A stretch of 64,000 nucleotides of DNA from AP-15 sp963781215. GTDB lineage: Bacteria; Pseudomonadota; Alphaproteobacteria; ATCC43930; CGMCC-115725. The stretch spans positions 1 through 64,000 of the forward strand of contig CAWAFE010000022.1 of NCBI GenBank assembly GCA_963781215.1, written 5' to 3'. Positions within the stretch are counted from its first letter, which is position 1; every line of letters starts with the position of its first letter. The notes under the pieces are model-generated. The model was given only the letters and a program-made list of their open reading frames with translations. It did not search any database and had not been told where the DNA came from. Below are positions 9,707-18,682 of the stretch, one piece after another. A program made the position numbers and the translations under genes.

Positions 9707-9750
9707 CCTTGCCGCCGTTCAGGCAGAAAATCCACTTATCCAACTGTCCA

Positions 9751-9935
9751 GATTCCCCGGGCCAGCTCTGCCACCGCCACCGGTCCATTTATCGCAGAAA
9801 CCTCAGATATTATCACGTAGATGGGTCCACCTCACTCCTCCGTCTGCCTTTGCGCTGTATCCTAAATTTTCCGAAAATGGTGGGGTTCAGTTAAAGCAGG
9901 TAGTGCACGCACACTGAACTAAACATATGACCCAT
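9751..9935. other. short spacer between IS3 right end and STAND gene
   Basis: No reading frame or RNA signal was recognised in this 185-base stretch. It does not carry the missing Tn3 transposase N-terminus. Confidence 0.4.
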
Positions 9936-12900
9936 TCAGCGAGATTCTGGGCGTGTTGAATCCGGCCGTATTCCATAATTTTGAATGGCCCATTCCATCA
10001 TCGCTACAACGTCCTTGTTAAAGGTTCTAGCGGCGGCTTGTTCGAGCAGCGGCCAAGCCGGACTATCCGACGGTTCCCTGTGGGGAGCCGCTACACTGAC
10101 GAGCAGATTGGTCGCTCGTCGGACATCATTGGGTCGGTTCGCAATTATTTTTCCACCGATCAGGCCCAACGCATCCACCAACGCTAACTGCGTCCCGGAA
10201 TCGAGGTCGGGCCGAGCCATCTCGGTACGGAGATCCTTGGCCAGTGCGCCAGCCTCCGCGCCGCCCTCCTTGAGCCGCCCCGCGATGCGGCCGACAGCCT
10301 TCACCAGCGCTTGTCGCGTGGCGGAGCTGAGGGCTGGACGGGCAATCTGTGTGCGGAGGGCTTTGGCCAGCGCATCGACCTCCTCGCTGCCCTCCTTGAG
10401 CCGTCCAGCGACGCGGCCAACCGCATCCACCGCCGCTTGCCGCACCCGGGGCTCGAAGGTAGGCCTGATGATTTGGAAGCCAACGTTCATGGCCAACGCG
10501 TTGGCCTCCTCGCTGCCCTCCTTGAGCCGTCCCGCGATAAGACTGACAGCCTCCATTAACACTTGCCGTGTCGCCTCGGAGACGGGCCGGGCCATCTCGG
10601 TGCGGAGATCCTTGGCCAACGCGTTGGCCTCCTCGCCGCCCTCCTTGAGCCGCCCCGCGACGCGGCCGAACGCGTCCAAAAACGCTTGCCGCACCCGGGA
10701 ATCGAGGTCGGGCCGGGCCATCTCGATGCGGAGGTCCTTGGCCAACGCGGCGACCTCCGCGCTGCCCTCTTTGAACCGTCCAGCGACGCGGCCGAACGCG
10801 TCCATCAACGCTAGCCACATTCCGGAATCGAGGTCGGGTCGGGCTATCTCGGTACGGAGGTCCTTGGCCAACGCGTCGACCTCCTCACCGCCTTCCTTGA
10901 GGCGCTCTGCGACACGACCAAACGCATATATCAACGCTAGCCGCCGCGCGGAATCGAGGTCAGGCCGGCGGATGTCGGTGCGGAGGTCCTTGGCCAGTGC
11001 GGTAGCCGCCTCGCCGCCCTCCTTGAGCCGTCCCGTGACGCGGCCGAATGCGTCCATCAACATTACCCGCGTATCGAAATCGAGGTCGGGCCGGGTGATC
11101 TGCGTGCGGAGGTCCTTGGCCAGCGCATTGGCCGCTTCGCCGCCCTCCTCGAGCCGCTCAGCGATGCGGCCAAACGCCTCCAACACCCGCTGCGTCTCCC
11201 ACCCGAGAAGGTCGGGCTTGTCAATAAGGTCGGGCTTGGCAATTTGGGTGCGGAGGTCCTTGGCGAGCGCATTGGCCTCCTCGCCACCTTCCTTGAGCCG
11301 CCCAGCGACGCGTCCGACAGCCTCCACCAATGCTCGTCGCGTCCCGGAATCGAGGTCGGGCTTTGCAATTTGGGTGCGGAGGTCCTTGGCGAGCGCATTA
11401 GCCTCCTCGCCACCTTCCTTGAGCCGCCCCGCGACGCGTCCGACAGCCTCCACCAATGCTCGTCGCGTCCCGGAATTGAGGTCGGGCTTTGCAATTTGGG
11501 TGCGGAGGTCCTTGGCCAATGCATTGGCCCCCTCGCCGCCCTCCTTGAGCCGCCCCGCGACGCGGCCGAACGCGTCCATCAACATTACCCGCGTATCGAA
11601 ATCGAGGTCGGGCCGGGTGATCTGCGTGCGGAGGTCCTTGGCCAGCGCATTGGCCGCTTCGCCGCCCTCCTTGAGCCGCCCCGCGACGCGGCCGAACGCG
11701 TCACGCAACGCTTGTCGCGTATCGGAATTGAGGCCAGGCCGCGCGATCTGGGTGCGCAGGTCCTTGGCCAACGCATCAACCTCCTCGCTGCCCTCCTTGA
11801 GCCGTCCAGCGACGCGGCCAACAGCCTGCACTAACGCTCGTCGCGTCCCGGAATCGAAGTCGGGCCGGGCGATCTGCGTGCGGAGGTCCTTGGCCAGCGC
11901 GTTGGCAGCTCCAACGTCGAGTGCAACAACTGAGATGACCCAATCCGTTCCGGCCGCCCGCAACCGGCCCGGGCTGTCTAACAACTTTGAAACCGCGCGG
12001 GCACGAACATTGGCCGGAGCCGACCAGAGGTCGAGAGCTGCGCGCTTTCCGTCTTCTCGGGTGTCGTCCAGCCTGTCAACGATCGCTTGAGCTTGCGACC
12101 GCTCAACAATGTCCTGATAAAACCCATGCGAGCCCCAAGCGATGACCGTGAGAAACGCGAGCAGCGCTGTTGGTTTGAGCGCAGAACGGAGCGCATAGCT
12201 GGCAGCCTCGCTATAGCGGAGGCGACCGCGCCAGTTTTCCCAGAGGACGCGGGCTTGAACGGTGATGGGAAGGAGCGCGGCCCAGCGTTTTCTCAAGCTC
12301 CCTTCCGCGGCCCGGTACAGAGCAAATCCGTCACGGAGCGCCGTGCCCCAACGGTCTGCCTGCCGCATCTCGGCGAGCACGGCGCGCGCCAGGTAGTCGT
12401 GATCGAGCTGCCACGCGCCTTCGGGCGCGTCACCGGCGGGACGAACGATCTCCTCGGATTGCAATGTTCTCAACGCGCGCTCGACCCGCTCCGGACTGCT
12501 ATCAGCTACCTTCACCAGCTTTGAAAACGGCTGACGTTGGGCTTTATCGGCGCCGGCCGACGGCACCAGCGCGTTTAGCATCGCTCGTGCGGCACGAACT
12601 CCAGTCTCACCGCCGCCGAGCACCTCCCCCGCCGAGCGCAAGGAACGTGCGATCACCAATGTCTCGACCCCAGACATACCGTCGGCCCGCCGATAGGCCC
12701 GTGGCGTGAGGGTCGGCAATTGACGCAGGCCGAGGAGTACGGTGCGGACTTGTTGCATCAAGATCGCCCCGCGCCCCCGGAAATCACTCTCCAAACGCTC
12801 GCGCAACGCATGCCAGCCGTCGTCAGGGTTGCTGACGACCGGCGGTGTTGCCTCAGCCGGCGCGATACCCATTAATAATGGGCGAAGATACTCGACGTCG

Positions 12901-13802
12901 ACCTTCTGCAACGTGCGGCAGGCAGTCAGCGCATTATCGAGAAAACGAATGCAGGACAGGCCGGAGGCGGTGTCAGCACGGGTAACGGCGAGAAGATGCA
13001 AGCTTTCGTCTCGCATTTGCCTGCATATCAAATCCCAGAACAGATTTCCGGCTGCGAGCTCCTCGGGGGCGAGCCAATTGCCGTCGCCGTCGAGGAACTT
13101 GTCGCGGTGCTGCGCCTGATAGTCGTCAAACTGGTCGGCAATGATCAGCGGTCGGCGTTGCAGCACCTCATGAACTGCATTCAATTGTTTGGTTAAATTC
13201 GCCGTTAGCGCTGCTGGTCTGGCGGCCAGATCGGGGGCGGCCGTCCATTCTACACGCCCACGTTGTTCCGGGGTTAGCACGTCATACAGGGCGCCCAACG
13301 TAGCCGCGAGTGGGCCGCGGACCCAGTCGTCACCCCAGTCGCGTATAAGGACCGGCAGCAGACTATCGCCGGCTTGCAACTTCGGGACTAATCCCGAGCT
13401 AACAAGCGCCGACTTTCCGCAGCCCAACTTGCCGTCGAGCAGCACGATGCGGTTTTGCATTGTCGTCCGCAGCAGGCCCTGGAGATCATCGTCACGGCCA
13501 ATGAGGCTTTCGGGCGTGGTTGCGACGAGCGTGAATTTGTCAGGTTGATCGAGCCGGCTCTCCCGCGCGTAGCGGCGATAGCCGCGCAAAATAAACAAAA
13601 TGAGAATGACCAGGATCGCGACTGTGACGGTCGGTCCTGCGACGGGTCTTGCCATATCCGGCAGGCCAAGTATTTCGAAAACCGATTTGAGTTGGCCGGT
13701 GACGGCGGCGGCTAGCGCCCCCGCCGAGACGAGCAGCGCGCTGATAGTTTTGACTAGTCCCTCGGCGGTGCCGAGCCACTCGGTCAATCGCTTGGTTTCC
13801 AC
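9936..13802 (-). CDS. membrane-anchored STAND-like NTPase with 14 tandem 42-residue repeats
   Basis: A 1288-residue protein starting with GTG at 13802. Two hydrophobic segments lie at about residues 15-40 and 56-74. A P-loop domain follows, with Walker A GKLGCGKS (124-131) and Walker B LIIADQFDDY (219-228), consistent with STAND or KAP-like NTPases. A third hydrophobic segment (ALLAFLTVIAWGSHGFY) precedes residues 635-1225, an array of 14 helical repeats with consensus ALAKDLRTQIARPDLDSG then GRVAGRLKEGGEEAN. STAND proteins usually use C-terminal repeats to sense ligands and the P-loop as a switch. No effector domain was recognised, and no function can be assigned. The flanks are mobile DNA (IS nest on one side, integrase module on the other), as in defence islands; that role is inference. 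Confidence 0.8.
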   Translation of the reverse strand: METKRLTEWLGTAEGLVKTISALLVSAGALAAAVTGQLKSVFEILGLPDMARPVAGPTVTVAILVILILFILRGYRRYARESRLDQPDKFTLVATTPESLIGRDDDLQGLLRTTMQNRIVLLDGKLGCGKSALVSSGLVPKLQAGDSLLPVLIRDWGDDWVRGPLAATLGALYDVLTPEQRGRVEWTAAPDLAARPAALTANLTKQLNAVHEVLQRRPLIIADQFDDYQAQHRDKFLDGDGNWLAPEELAAGNLFWDLICRQMRDESLHLLAVTRADTASGLSCIRFLDNALTACRTLQKVDVEYLRPLLMGIAPAEATPPVVSNPDDGWHALRERLESDFRGRGAILMQQVRTVLLGLRQLPTLTPRAYRRADGMSGVETLVIARSLRSAGEVLGGGETGVRAARAMLNALVPSAGADKAQRQPFSKLVKVADSSPERVERALRTLQSEEIVRPAGDAPEGAWQLDHDYLARAVLAEMRQADRWGTALRDGFALYRAAEGSLRKRWAALLPITVQARVLWENWRGRLRYSEAASYALRSALKPTALLAFLTVIAWGSHGFYQDIVERSQAQAIVDRLDDTREDGKRAALDLWSAPANVRARAVSKLLDSPGRLRAAGTDWVISVVALDVGAANALAKDLRTQIARPDFDSGTRRALVQAVGRVAGRLKEGSEEVDALAKDLRTQIARPGLNSDTRQALRDAFGRVAGRLKEGGEAANALAKDLRTQITRPDLDFDTRVMLMDAFGRVAGRLKEGGEGANALAKDLRTQIAKPDLNSGTRRALVEAVGRVAGRLKEGGEEANALAKDLRTQIAKPDLDSGTRRALVEAVGRVAGRLKEGGEEANALAKDLRTQIAKPDLIDKPDLLGWETQRVLEAFGRIAERLEEGGEAANALAKDLRTQITRPDLDFDTRVMLMDAFGRVTGRLKEGGEAATALAKDLRTDIRRPDLDSARRLALIYAFGRVAERLKEGGEEVDALAKDLRTEIARPDLDSGMWLALMDAFGRVAGRFKEGSAEVAALAKDLRIEMARPDLDSRVRQAFLDAFGRVAGRLKEGGEEANALAKDLRTEMARPVSEATRQVLMEAVSLIAGRLKEGSEEANALAMNVGFQIIRPTFEPRVRQAAVDAVGRVAGRLKEGSEEVDALAKALRTQIARPALSSATRQALVKAVGRIAGRLKEGGAEAGALAKDLRTEMARPDLDSGTQLALVDALGLIGGKIIANRPNDVRRATNLLVSVAAPHREPSDSPAWPLLEQAAARTFNKDVVAMMEWAIQNYGIRPDSTRPESR
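10125..11900 (-). repeat. 14 x ~126-bp tandem coding repeat
   Basis: In-frame tandem repeats inside the STAND-like gene. Thirteen units are 41-42 codons; unit 6 is longer by six residues (insert IDKPDL). Units 4 and 5 are almost identical. Units 3 and 7 share a stretch of over 100 identical bases (compare 11.57-11.68 kb with 11.05-11.15 kb), showing a recent block duplication of about 520 bp. Confidence 0.9.
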
Positions 13803-13937
13803 CGCAGTCCGATCCTACGCCACTACGGATGTCTTCTTTGAAAGCGTGCCTTAAGGAAGCGCGGGATGCCATATATTTCGAACACGTTCGAACACTTATG
13901 AAGGCCAGAGGAATTATGGCGACTAACTCGGTCGGGC
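13803..13937. other. start of AT-rich region, no gene seen
   Basis: Upstream region of the STAND-like gene. GC content drops sharply here and stays low to about 14,470. No clear promoter hexamers could be assigned. Confidence 0.35.
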
Positions 13938-14252
13938 CTAAACCTTCAAGGCGAAATGCCAAAATGCTACGGAAAATACGAAATCCAGAACGCGCATGCG
14001 ACGACGTGTTTCTCGGGCGTCGCTCACAAAGGGGTTATATTCAGAAGGTAATATTCGGCATTGTCTCAATGTATTTGAAATTGTAATCCATTCTCTGCCT
14101 TTATTTGCCATAAATAAATCAAATGCCCTCTCTCTGTGTGCCTCCTGTAGATAATTATCACCCGCACCGAAAATGAACCAGAAAACGCTCAATACGATGC
14201 TTCCTATTGAAAGAAACAATAAATTTGCTTGGTAATCTTTGTTGAAAGACAA
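13938..14252 (-). CDS. small hypothetical membrane protein
   Basis: A 104-residue frame with a TTG start. It has a hydrophobic N-terminal segment (LLFLSIGSIVLSVFWFIFGA) and a second hydrophobic C-terminal patch (FVFSVAFWHFAL), with a charged middle (HRERAFDLFMANKGREW). The codons are AT-rich, unlike the rest of the window. It is not recognised as a known family. It lies upstream of and in the same orientation as the STAND-like gene, separated by 135 bases. It might be a partner or a chance frame. Confidence 0.35.
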   Translation of the reverse strand: MSFNKDYQANLLFLSIGSIVLSVFWFIFGAGDNYLQEAHRERAFDLFMANKGREWITISNTLRQCRILPSEYNPFVSDARETRRRMRVLDFVFSVAFWHFALKV

Positions 14253-14471
14253 GACCGAAAAGAGCGGAATTTATTGTTAGAAAAACGAAAATCTGGTTAG
14301 CATCCGTGTGTAACGTCCTTGCAAATAATCAATCTTAATCTTGTAGTCATTCCATAACATTTCTTCTGGTGTCATTGCACCCGTCCCGCGGTGAAGAAGG
14401 CCTGAATGACTGGTACTCACCTGCGGAGTGACCCTGAGTGTCACTCGGCAGCGGTGACTGGCCCTAACCCA
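14253..14471. other. AT-rich intergenic stretch
   Basis: No gene seen. It lies between the small membrane protein and the 3' end of the integrase gene, and marks the left edge of the integrase module. Confidence 0.35.
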
Positions 14472-15437
14472 TTAAATAACGATCCGCTCGACCTCATCGA
14501 GGCTGACCTCGTCGCGCCGTCGATCGTAAAGCTGCGTCGTGCGTGTCGAGGCATGGTTCGCCATCGCCGCGGCCTTTTCCAGCGTGCCGCCGTTCTTGAG
14601 ATAGGCGGTGATCCCGGTTGCCCGGAAGCTGTGGTTGCCGAGCTTGGTTTCGATCCCGGCCGCCGCGGCGCGCCGGCGGATCATCGCATAGGCGTTCGCC
14701 TGCGGCAGCACCGTGCGCGTGAGCTTGCCGGTGCCGCGCCCGATCGTGCGGAACAGCGGCCCCTTGGGGTCGTCGCGCAGGCCGGCGCCGTCGAGATAGG
14801 CGACGAGATATTCCTCGAGGTTGTGGTGGCACGGCATCGCGTGCCGCTTGCCGCCCTTCTCGCGCAGCCGCACCCATAGCCGGCGGTTCTGCGTGTAGAC
14901 ATCCTCGATCGCCATGCCGAGCGCCGCGCCGATCCGCGCGAAGGAATAGACCATCAGCCCGATCAGCGCGCGGTCGCGCAAGCCGGCGTGTGTCGCGACA
15001 TCGATGCTGTCGAGCAGCGCGCGCGCTTCGGCGGGATCGAGCACCGGCGTTTGCCCGCACGTCACGACGTGCCGGGGCCCGCGCACCGAGCCGGCCGGGT
15101 TGACCGGCACGACCTGGCCGATGACCAGCCAATCGAACAGGTGGCGGAGCGCGGCGAGCCGCTGCTTGACGCTCGGCGCCGCCAGCTCGCGCGTCCCGGC
15201 CTCGATCCAGGCGGCGACATGCACCGGCTGGACGGCGGCGATCGACGGCACGCCGGCGCTCGCGCACCAGGCCAGGAATTCATCGGCGGCCCGGGCATAG
15301 GCCCGGCGCGTGTGCGGGTTGCGGATGTTGGCGGCGAAGAATTCGAGGAAGCGCATGGCGGCGCGCTCGCCGGCGACGGCGACGAGCGCCGGCAACGTCG
15401 GCGAGCGGATCGAGGAGAGCTGGTTAGAGCTTGACAC
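14472..15437 (-). CDS. tyrosine site-specific recombinase (integrase), intact
   Basis: A 321-residue phage-integrase-family protein. A SAM-like core-binding domain (NPHTRRAYARAADEFLAWC) is followed by the catalytic domain: arginine in FARIGAAL, lysine in REKGGKRH, the HxxR box NHSFRATGITAYL, a histidine in MANHAS, and the nucleophile in TTQLYDRRRDE. The GTG start at 15437 overlaps the end of the DUF2513 relic; an internal ATG at MRFLEFF is possible. Partial copies of its 3' end lie at 16.74 kb and 20.4-20.6 kb in the opposite orientation. It probably belongs to a mobile module rather than to the chromosomal XerCD system. Confidence 0.88.
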   Translation of the reverse strand: MSSSNQLSSIRSPTLPALVAVAGERAAMRFLEFFAANIRNPHTRRAYARAADEFLAWCASAGVPSIAAVQPVHVAAWIEAGTRELAAPSVKQRLAALRHLFDWLVIGQVVPVNPAGSVRGPRHVVTCGQTPVLDPAEARALLDSIDVATHAGLRDRALIGLMVYSFARIGAALGMAIEDVYTQNRRLWVRLREKGGKRHAMPCHHNLEEYLVAYLDGAGLRDDPKGPLFRTIGRGTGKLTRTVLPQANAYAMIRRRAAAAGIETKLGNHSFRATGITAYLKNGGTLEKAAAMANHASTRTTQLYDRRRDEVSLDEVERIVI

Positions 15438-15818
15438 CAGTTCGCTCCTCGATCTGCTTTTTCACTAAGCCCTTCGCTAGGTCTTTCAGGAGATCGACGG
15501 TAAATCCACCGGCGGCTAGCGCGCCGCTTTTCGTCTTCGCCCAGATTTTCGGGATCACGCACGGAGTCAAGAAATTCATGGCCGGCCCAAGTGAGACTAC
15601 GAAATGCTGTTCCTACATAAGGCCGAAAACCCGCATCATCGATGAAGCCGGCTTCGCAGATTTTTGAGAGGTTATTTATAGTCAATCTGAGCGGCATCGT
15701 AGCCGGGAACCGCAATCTCACCTCCGCCGGGAGGAATGGTCGCGACGGCACCTGGCTGCATCGGCAGTGCTTCCAGTTTGAGAAGCAGCTCTCGGATCAA
15801 ATCCATATCTCGTGTCAT
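15424..15818 (-). pseudogene. DUF2513 protein gene, two frameshifts
   Basis: Starts at ATG 15818 behind a GGGAGGG ribosome binding site. The first frame reads MTRDMDLIRELLLKLEAL, typical of DUF2513, and ends at TAA soon after AAQIDY. A second frame gives ICEAGFIDDAGFRPY and SLTWAGHEFLDSVRDPE, and a third gives IWAKTKSGALAAG to IEERTGVKL. Two single-base indels explain this. DUF2513 proteins are small, often prophage- or island-borne, and of unknown function. Confidence 0.75.
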
Positions 15819-15958
15819 TAACGTAACCCTCCCTTCCCCCGCGCGGGCCTCCCGGCGGCCATCATACCCTACAGTATCCGATAAAGGACATTATCACATA
15901 TTGGGTGGCGAGGCAGAAGGCGCCGAGCCGGAGGGGCTTCGGGCCGCCGAAACGCGAG

Positions 15959-16447
15959 CTACGTCGCGGTCGCCGATCGCGGCTTGCGGCCACGCCGCTT
16001 GGGGAGCGGTGCGATCACTTCCGGTGTCGGGGGCGGCACGACGGCTTGCCGCGGTCTCCCGAAGCCGATCCGCTTGGCCATCGTCGACCGCCGCTCGGAA
16101 TAGGCCGGTGCGGTGATCGGGTGATCGGCTGGCAGGTTCCAGCGGACCCGATACGCCGCGGGTTCGAGCCCATGAGCGATATGGAGATGCCGACGGAGCA
16201 TCCGGCTGATAAACCCGCATTCAAGGCAGACGACCTGGTCGTGCTGCACCGATCGCCTGATCGGCACCGCCGGCACTAACGGGGCCGGCGCCGGCGCGTC
16301 CTTGCCGAGACCACTGAGCGAGCGATGTACTGTCGAAATCAGGTCCGCGAGCTGATCGGCGCCGATACTATTTTGCGCAACATAGCCGCGGACGATCCGC
16401 GTAACCAGGCTGAGATCAACCGCTTGTCCGGTGCTGTCCTCGACCAT
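15959..16447 (-). CDS. MucR/Ros-family zinc-finger regulator
   Basis: 162 residues from ATG 16447, which has GGGGGAG five bases upstream. A longer in-frame extension to 16510 lacks such a site. The MucR/Ros core is clear: HDQVVCLECGFISRMLRRHL with the two cysteines and following histidines (HLHIAHGL) of the prokaryotic zinc finger, then YRVRWNLPADHPITAPAYS and RSTMAKRIGFGR. The tail is basic (KRRGRKPRS). These proteins repress or activate by binding AT-rich promoter DNA. Here it sits within the integrase module, next to AT-rich DNA it could silence (inference). Confidence 0.9.
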   Translation of the reverse strand: MVEDSTGQAVDLSLVTRIVRGYVAQNSIGADQLADLISTVHRSLSGLGKDAPAPAPLVPAVPIRRSVQHDQVVCLECGFISRMLRRHLHIAHGLEPAAYRVRWNLPADHPITAPAYSERRSTMAKRIGFGRPRQAVVPPPTPEVIAPLPKRRGRKPRSATAT

Positions 16448-16743
16448 ATCGTCTCCCCCTGATGTTTGGGGTTTATGTGGTCGAAAAGCGGTTGGTTTAC
16501 AATTTCTCAAGTGGAAAATATTTCAACAGCTCCTCGCCGAGCTTGAAAAACGAGAGCCTGCACACGGCGACTTTCCATAACATCCGACGGTGTCGGCGCG
16601 CAAAGTAGAGATGACACCCCTGTGCAGCACCGGAGACACGCGAAAGGATCGAGCCCGATCCGTCGAAAGCGCTTGGGTCGCTCGCCTCGTGGAGCGACGG
16701 AGGGGCTGTCGTCGAACCTGGCTAGTCGGACAGTCGGGCGAGT
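16448..16743. other. intergenic, no gene seen
   Basis: Upstream of the MucR gene. Contains a relic border but no supported gene. Confidence 0.35.
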
Positions 16744-16779
16744 CTCAGCCTCGATGAGGTCGAGCGGATCGTGATCTGA
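16744..16779 (+). pseudogene. 3'-end fragment of the module integrase
   Basis: Codons for SLDEVERIVI and a stop, identical in sense to the last eleven codons of the integrase at 14472, in the opposite orientation. Nothing upstream of it is homologous. A third copy of the same tail ends at 20624. Confidence 0.65.
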
Positions 16780-16968
16780 TGGCTGTCTCTTATGCGCCAA
16801 TTCCGGACCTTGGATCGACAACGAGCGCCTACGGCGGGTCGTCGCCGCCCCGACTATGCGCCGCAGCCGCACGGGCCAGGATTCCCGACATAAAATATAC
16901 TGACAACAACGCATACCTGGTCTACGTTGACCGCAAGGCTCCACCAAGGAGCCGCAAGGAGCAGGGCT

Positions 16969-18558
16969 ATGGCTTCTTCTCGTTCGGAAATGGGGAATCC
17001 CGTCGCTGTGCGCGACGGCTCGGTTATCACGCGCCGCGGCATTCTTGCGGGCGCTGCATTAGGGGCCGTTGCTGCTGCGGTACCGCGGCGGGCCTTCGCC
17101 GGCGGGCCGCAGGGCCAGCTGACATGGGCGGTCCATGTATCGCTCGCGCCGACCTGGTTCGATCCGGCTGAAACCTCGGGCATCATCACGCCCTTCATGG
17201 TGCTGTACGCGCTACATGATGGCATGGTGAAGCCGATGCCGGGTAACATGGCGACGCCGAGCTTGGCCGAATTGTTCACGGCGTCGGAGGACAGCCTCAC
17301 CTACGATTTCTTGATCCGGTCGGGAGCCAAGTTCCATAGCGGTGATCCGGTCACCGCCGAGGATGTCAAGTTCTCATTCGACCGCTATCGCGGCACCTCC
17401 AACACCTTGCTGAAAGAGCGGGTAGCAGCGGTGGAGATCGCGGACGAGCGGCACGTCCGCTTCAAGCTCAAGAAACCGTGGCCGGACTTTCTGACCTTTT
17501 ATTCGAGCGCCAGCGGCGCGGGCTGGATCGTACCGAAGAAATATGTCGAGAAGGTCGGCGACGAGGGTTTCAAGAAGCACCCGATTGGGGCTGGGCCGTA
17601 CAAATTTGTCTCGTTCACTCCGGGCATCGAGCTCGTGATGGAAGCCAACGAGGAGTACTGGCGTAAAACGCCGAGCGTCAAGCGCCTCGTCTTCCGCTCG
17701 ATCCCCGACGAGTCGACCCGCCTGGCGGCGTTGAAGCGCGGCGAGGTCGACATCGCTTACTCGATTCGCGGCGAACTCGCCGAGGAGGTGTTGCATACTC
17801 CAGGGTTGACCCTCAAAGCGCCAGTTCCCGGTTCGCAGTGGCTGTATTTTGCCGACCAGTGGGATCAGAAATCGCCGTGGTACGACATCCGCGTGCGGCA
17901 AGCGGCCAATCTGGCGATGGACCGCGGGGAGATTAATAAAGCGTTGACCCTCGGCAAGTCGCGGCTGACCAACAGCATCATACCGGAAAGTTTCGAGTTT
18001 TACTGGCAGCCGCCGGAGCCGGTGTACGATCCAAAGAAAGCAAGGCAGCTTTTGGCGGAAGCGGGCCATTCCAATGGTTTCGACGCCGGCGATTTCAACG
18101 TCGACGCTTCCTACTCGAACGTCGCCGAGGCGCTGCTCAACAATTTCGCTGAAATCGGTATCCGCGCCCGCCTGCGACCGCTCGAACGTGCGGCCTTTTT
18201 TAAGGCCTATGGCGATAAGAGCCTGAAGAATATCATCTACGGAGGCAGCGGCGCGTTCGGCAACGCCGCGACCCGGCTGGAGGCCTTCTACGTTAAGGGC
18301 GGCACTTACGTATACGGCAGCCACCCGGATATCGACGAGATGTTCCAGCAGCAAGCGGTCGAGCTCGATTACAAAAAACGCACCGCGATCCTGCACAAGA
18401 TGCAGCAGCTCGCCTACGAGCGGTCGATCTATGCGCCGATCTGGCTGTTGGGCTTCCTCAACGGGGTCGGGCCGCGGGTCGCGGAATCGGGCTTCGGGTT
18501 GCTGCCCGGCTACGCCTATACGGCTCCCTACGAGGACATTACGATCAAGGGCGGCTAG
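16969..18558 (+). CDS. family 5 ABC transporter solute-binding protein with Tat signal
   Basis: 529 residues from ATG 16969, preceded by AAGGAGC; a longer frame from 16927 lacks support. The N-terminus has a twin-arginine signal (ITRRGILAGAALG) cleaved near RRAFA. The SBP_bac_5 fold is indicated by LTYDFLIRSGAKFHSGDPVT, AEDVKFSFDRYRG and the GAGPYKFVSF block. It should bind peptides or other small organic solutes in the periplasm. No permease or ATPase genes are adjacent, so it is an orphan or has been cut away from its operon by rearrangement. Confidence 0.9.
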   Translation: MASSRSEMGNPVAVRDGSVITRRGILAGAALGAVAAAVPRRAFAGGPQGQLTWAVHVSLAPTWFDPAETSGIITPFMVLYALHDGMVKPMPGNMATPSLAELFTASEDSLTYDFLIRSGAKFHSGDPVTAEDVKFSFDRYRGTSNTLLKERVAAVEIADERHVRFKLKKPWPDFLTFYSSASGAGWIVPKKYVEKVGDEGFKKHPIGAGPYKFVSFTPGIELVMEANEEYWRKTPSVKRLVFRSIPDESTRLAALKRGEVDIAYSIRGELAEEVLHTPGLTLKAPVPGSQWLYFADQWDQKSPWYDIRVRQAANLAMDRGEINKALTLGKSRLTNSIIPESFEFYWQPPEPVYDPKKARQLLAEAGHSNGFDAGDFNVDASYSNVAEALLNNFAEIGIRARLRPLERAAFFKAYGDKSLKNIIYGGSGAFGNAATRLEAFYVKGGTYVYGSHPDIDEMFQQQAVELDYKKRTAILHKMQQLAYERSIYAPIWLLGFLNGVGPRVAESGFGLLPGYAYTAPYEDITIKGG

Positions 18559-18580
18559 CTGCGGGGCCGGTTCTGGGCTG

Positions 18581-18682
18581 CCCGCCCAGGATCTCCTGGC
18601 GCCGGTCTACGGCTGGTTCATCGAAGGGCTCGACACCGCCGACCTGAGGTAGGCGAAGCCGCCGCTCGACGCGCTGGCGTAA
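18581..18682 (+). pseudogene. C-terminal relic of a cyclase/ATPase-TPR regulator
   Basis: Reads QDLLAPVYGWFIEGLDTADL, an in-frame TAG, then AKPPLDALA and stop. This is the characteristic tail (LLAPVYGWFTEGFDTxDLxEAKALL) of large adenylate-cyclase/ATPase/TPR proteins of alphaproteobacteria. Everything upstream is gone. Confidence 0.65.

Larger units (their letters stand above)
5848..9750 (-). mobile_element. IS3-family element, interrupted by an IS21 element
   Basis: Both ends begin TGGACAG and carry a related inner block (GATAAGTGGA at the left end; the complement of TCCACTTATC at the right end). Without the nested IS21 the element is about 1355 bp, a normal IS3 length. It carries orfA (9371-9706) and an orfB split into 8793-9374 and 5993-6244. 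No clear target duplication is visible at the outer ends. It lies in or beside the Tn3 transposase relic, so it is younger than that gene. Confidence 0.75.

Noticed and set aside
10125..11900. Regular repeats that might suggest a CRISPR or satellite array
   Set aside because: The unit is 126 bp, a multiple of three, in frame, with no spacers; it is protein-coding.
9985..12090. Long + strand open frame (about 700 codons) opposite the STAND repeats
   Set aside because: It is the mirror of the 126-bp coding repeat. Its Arg/Ser-rich text has no motif, while the minus strand shows Walker motifs and a coherent repeat.
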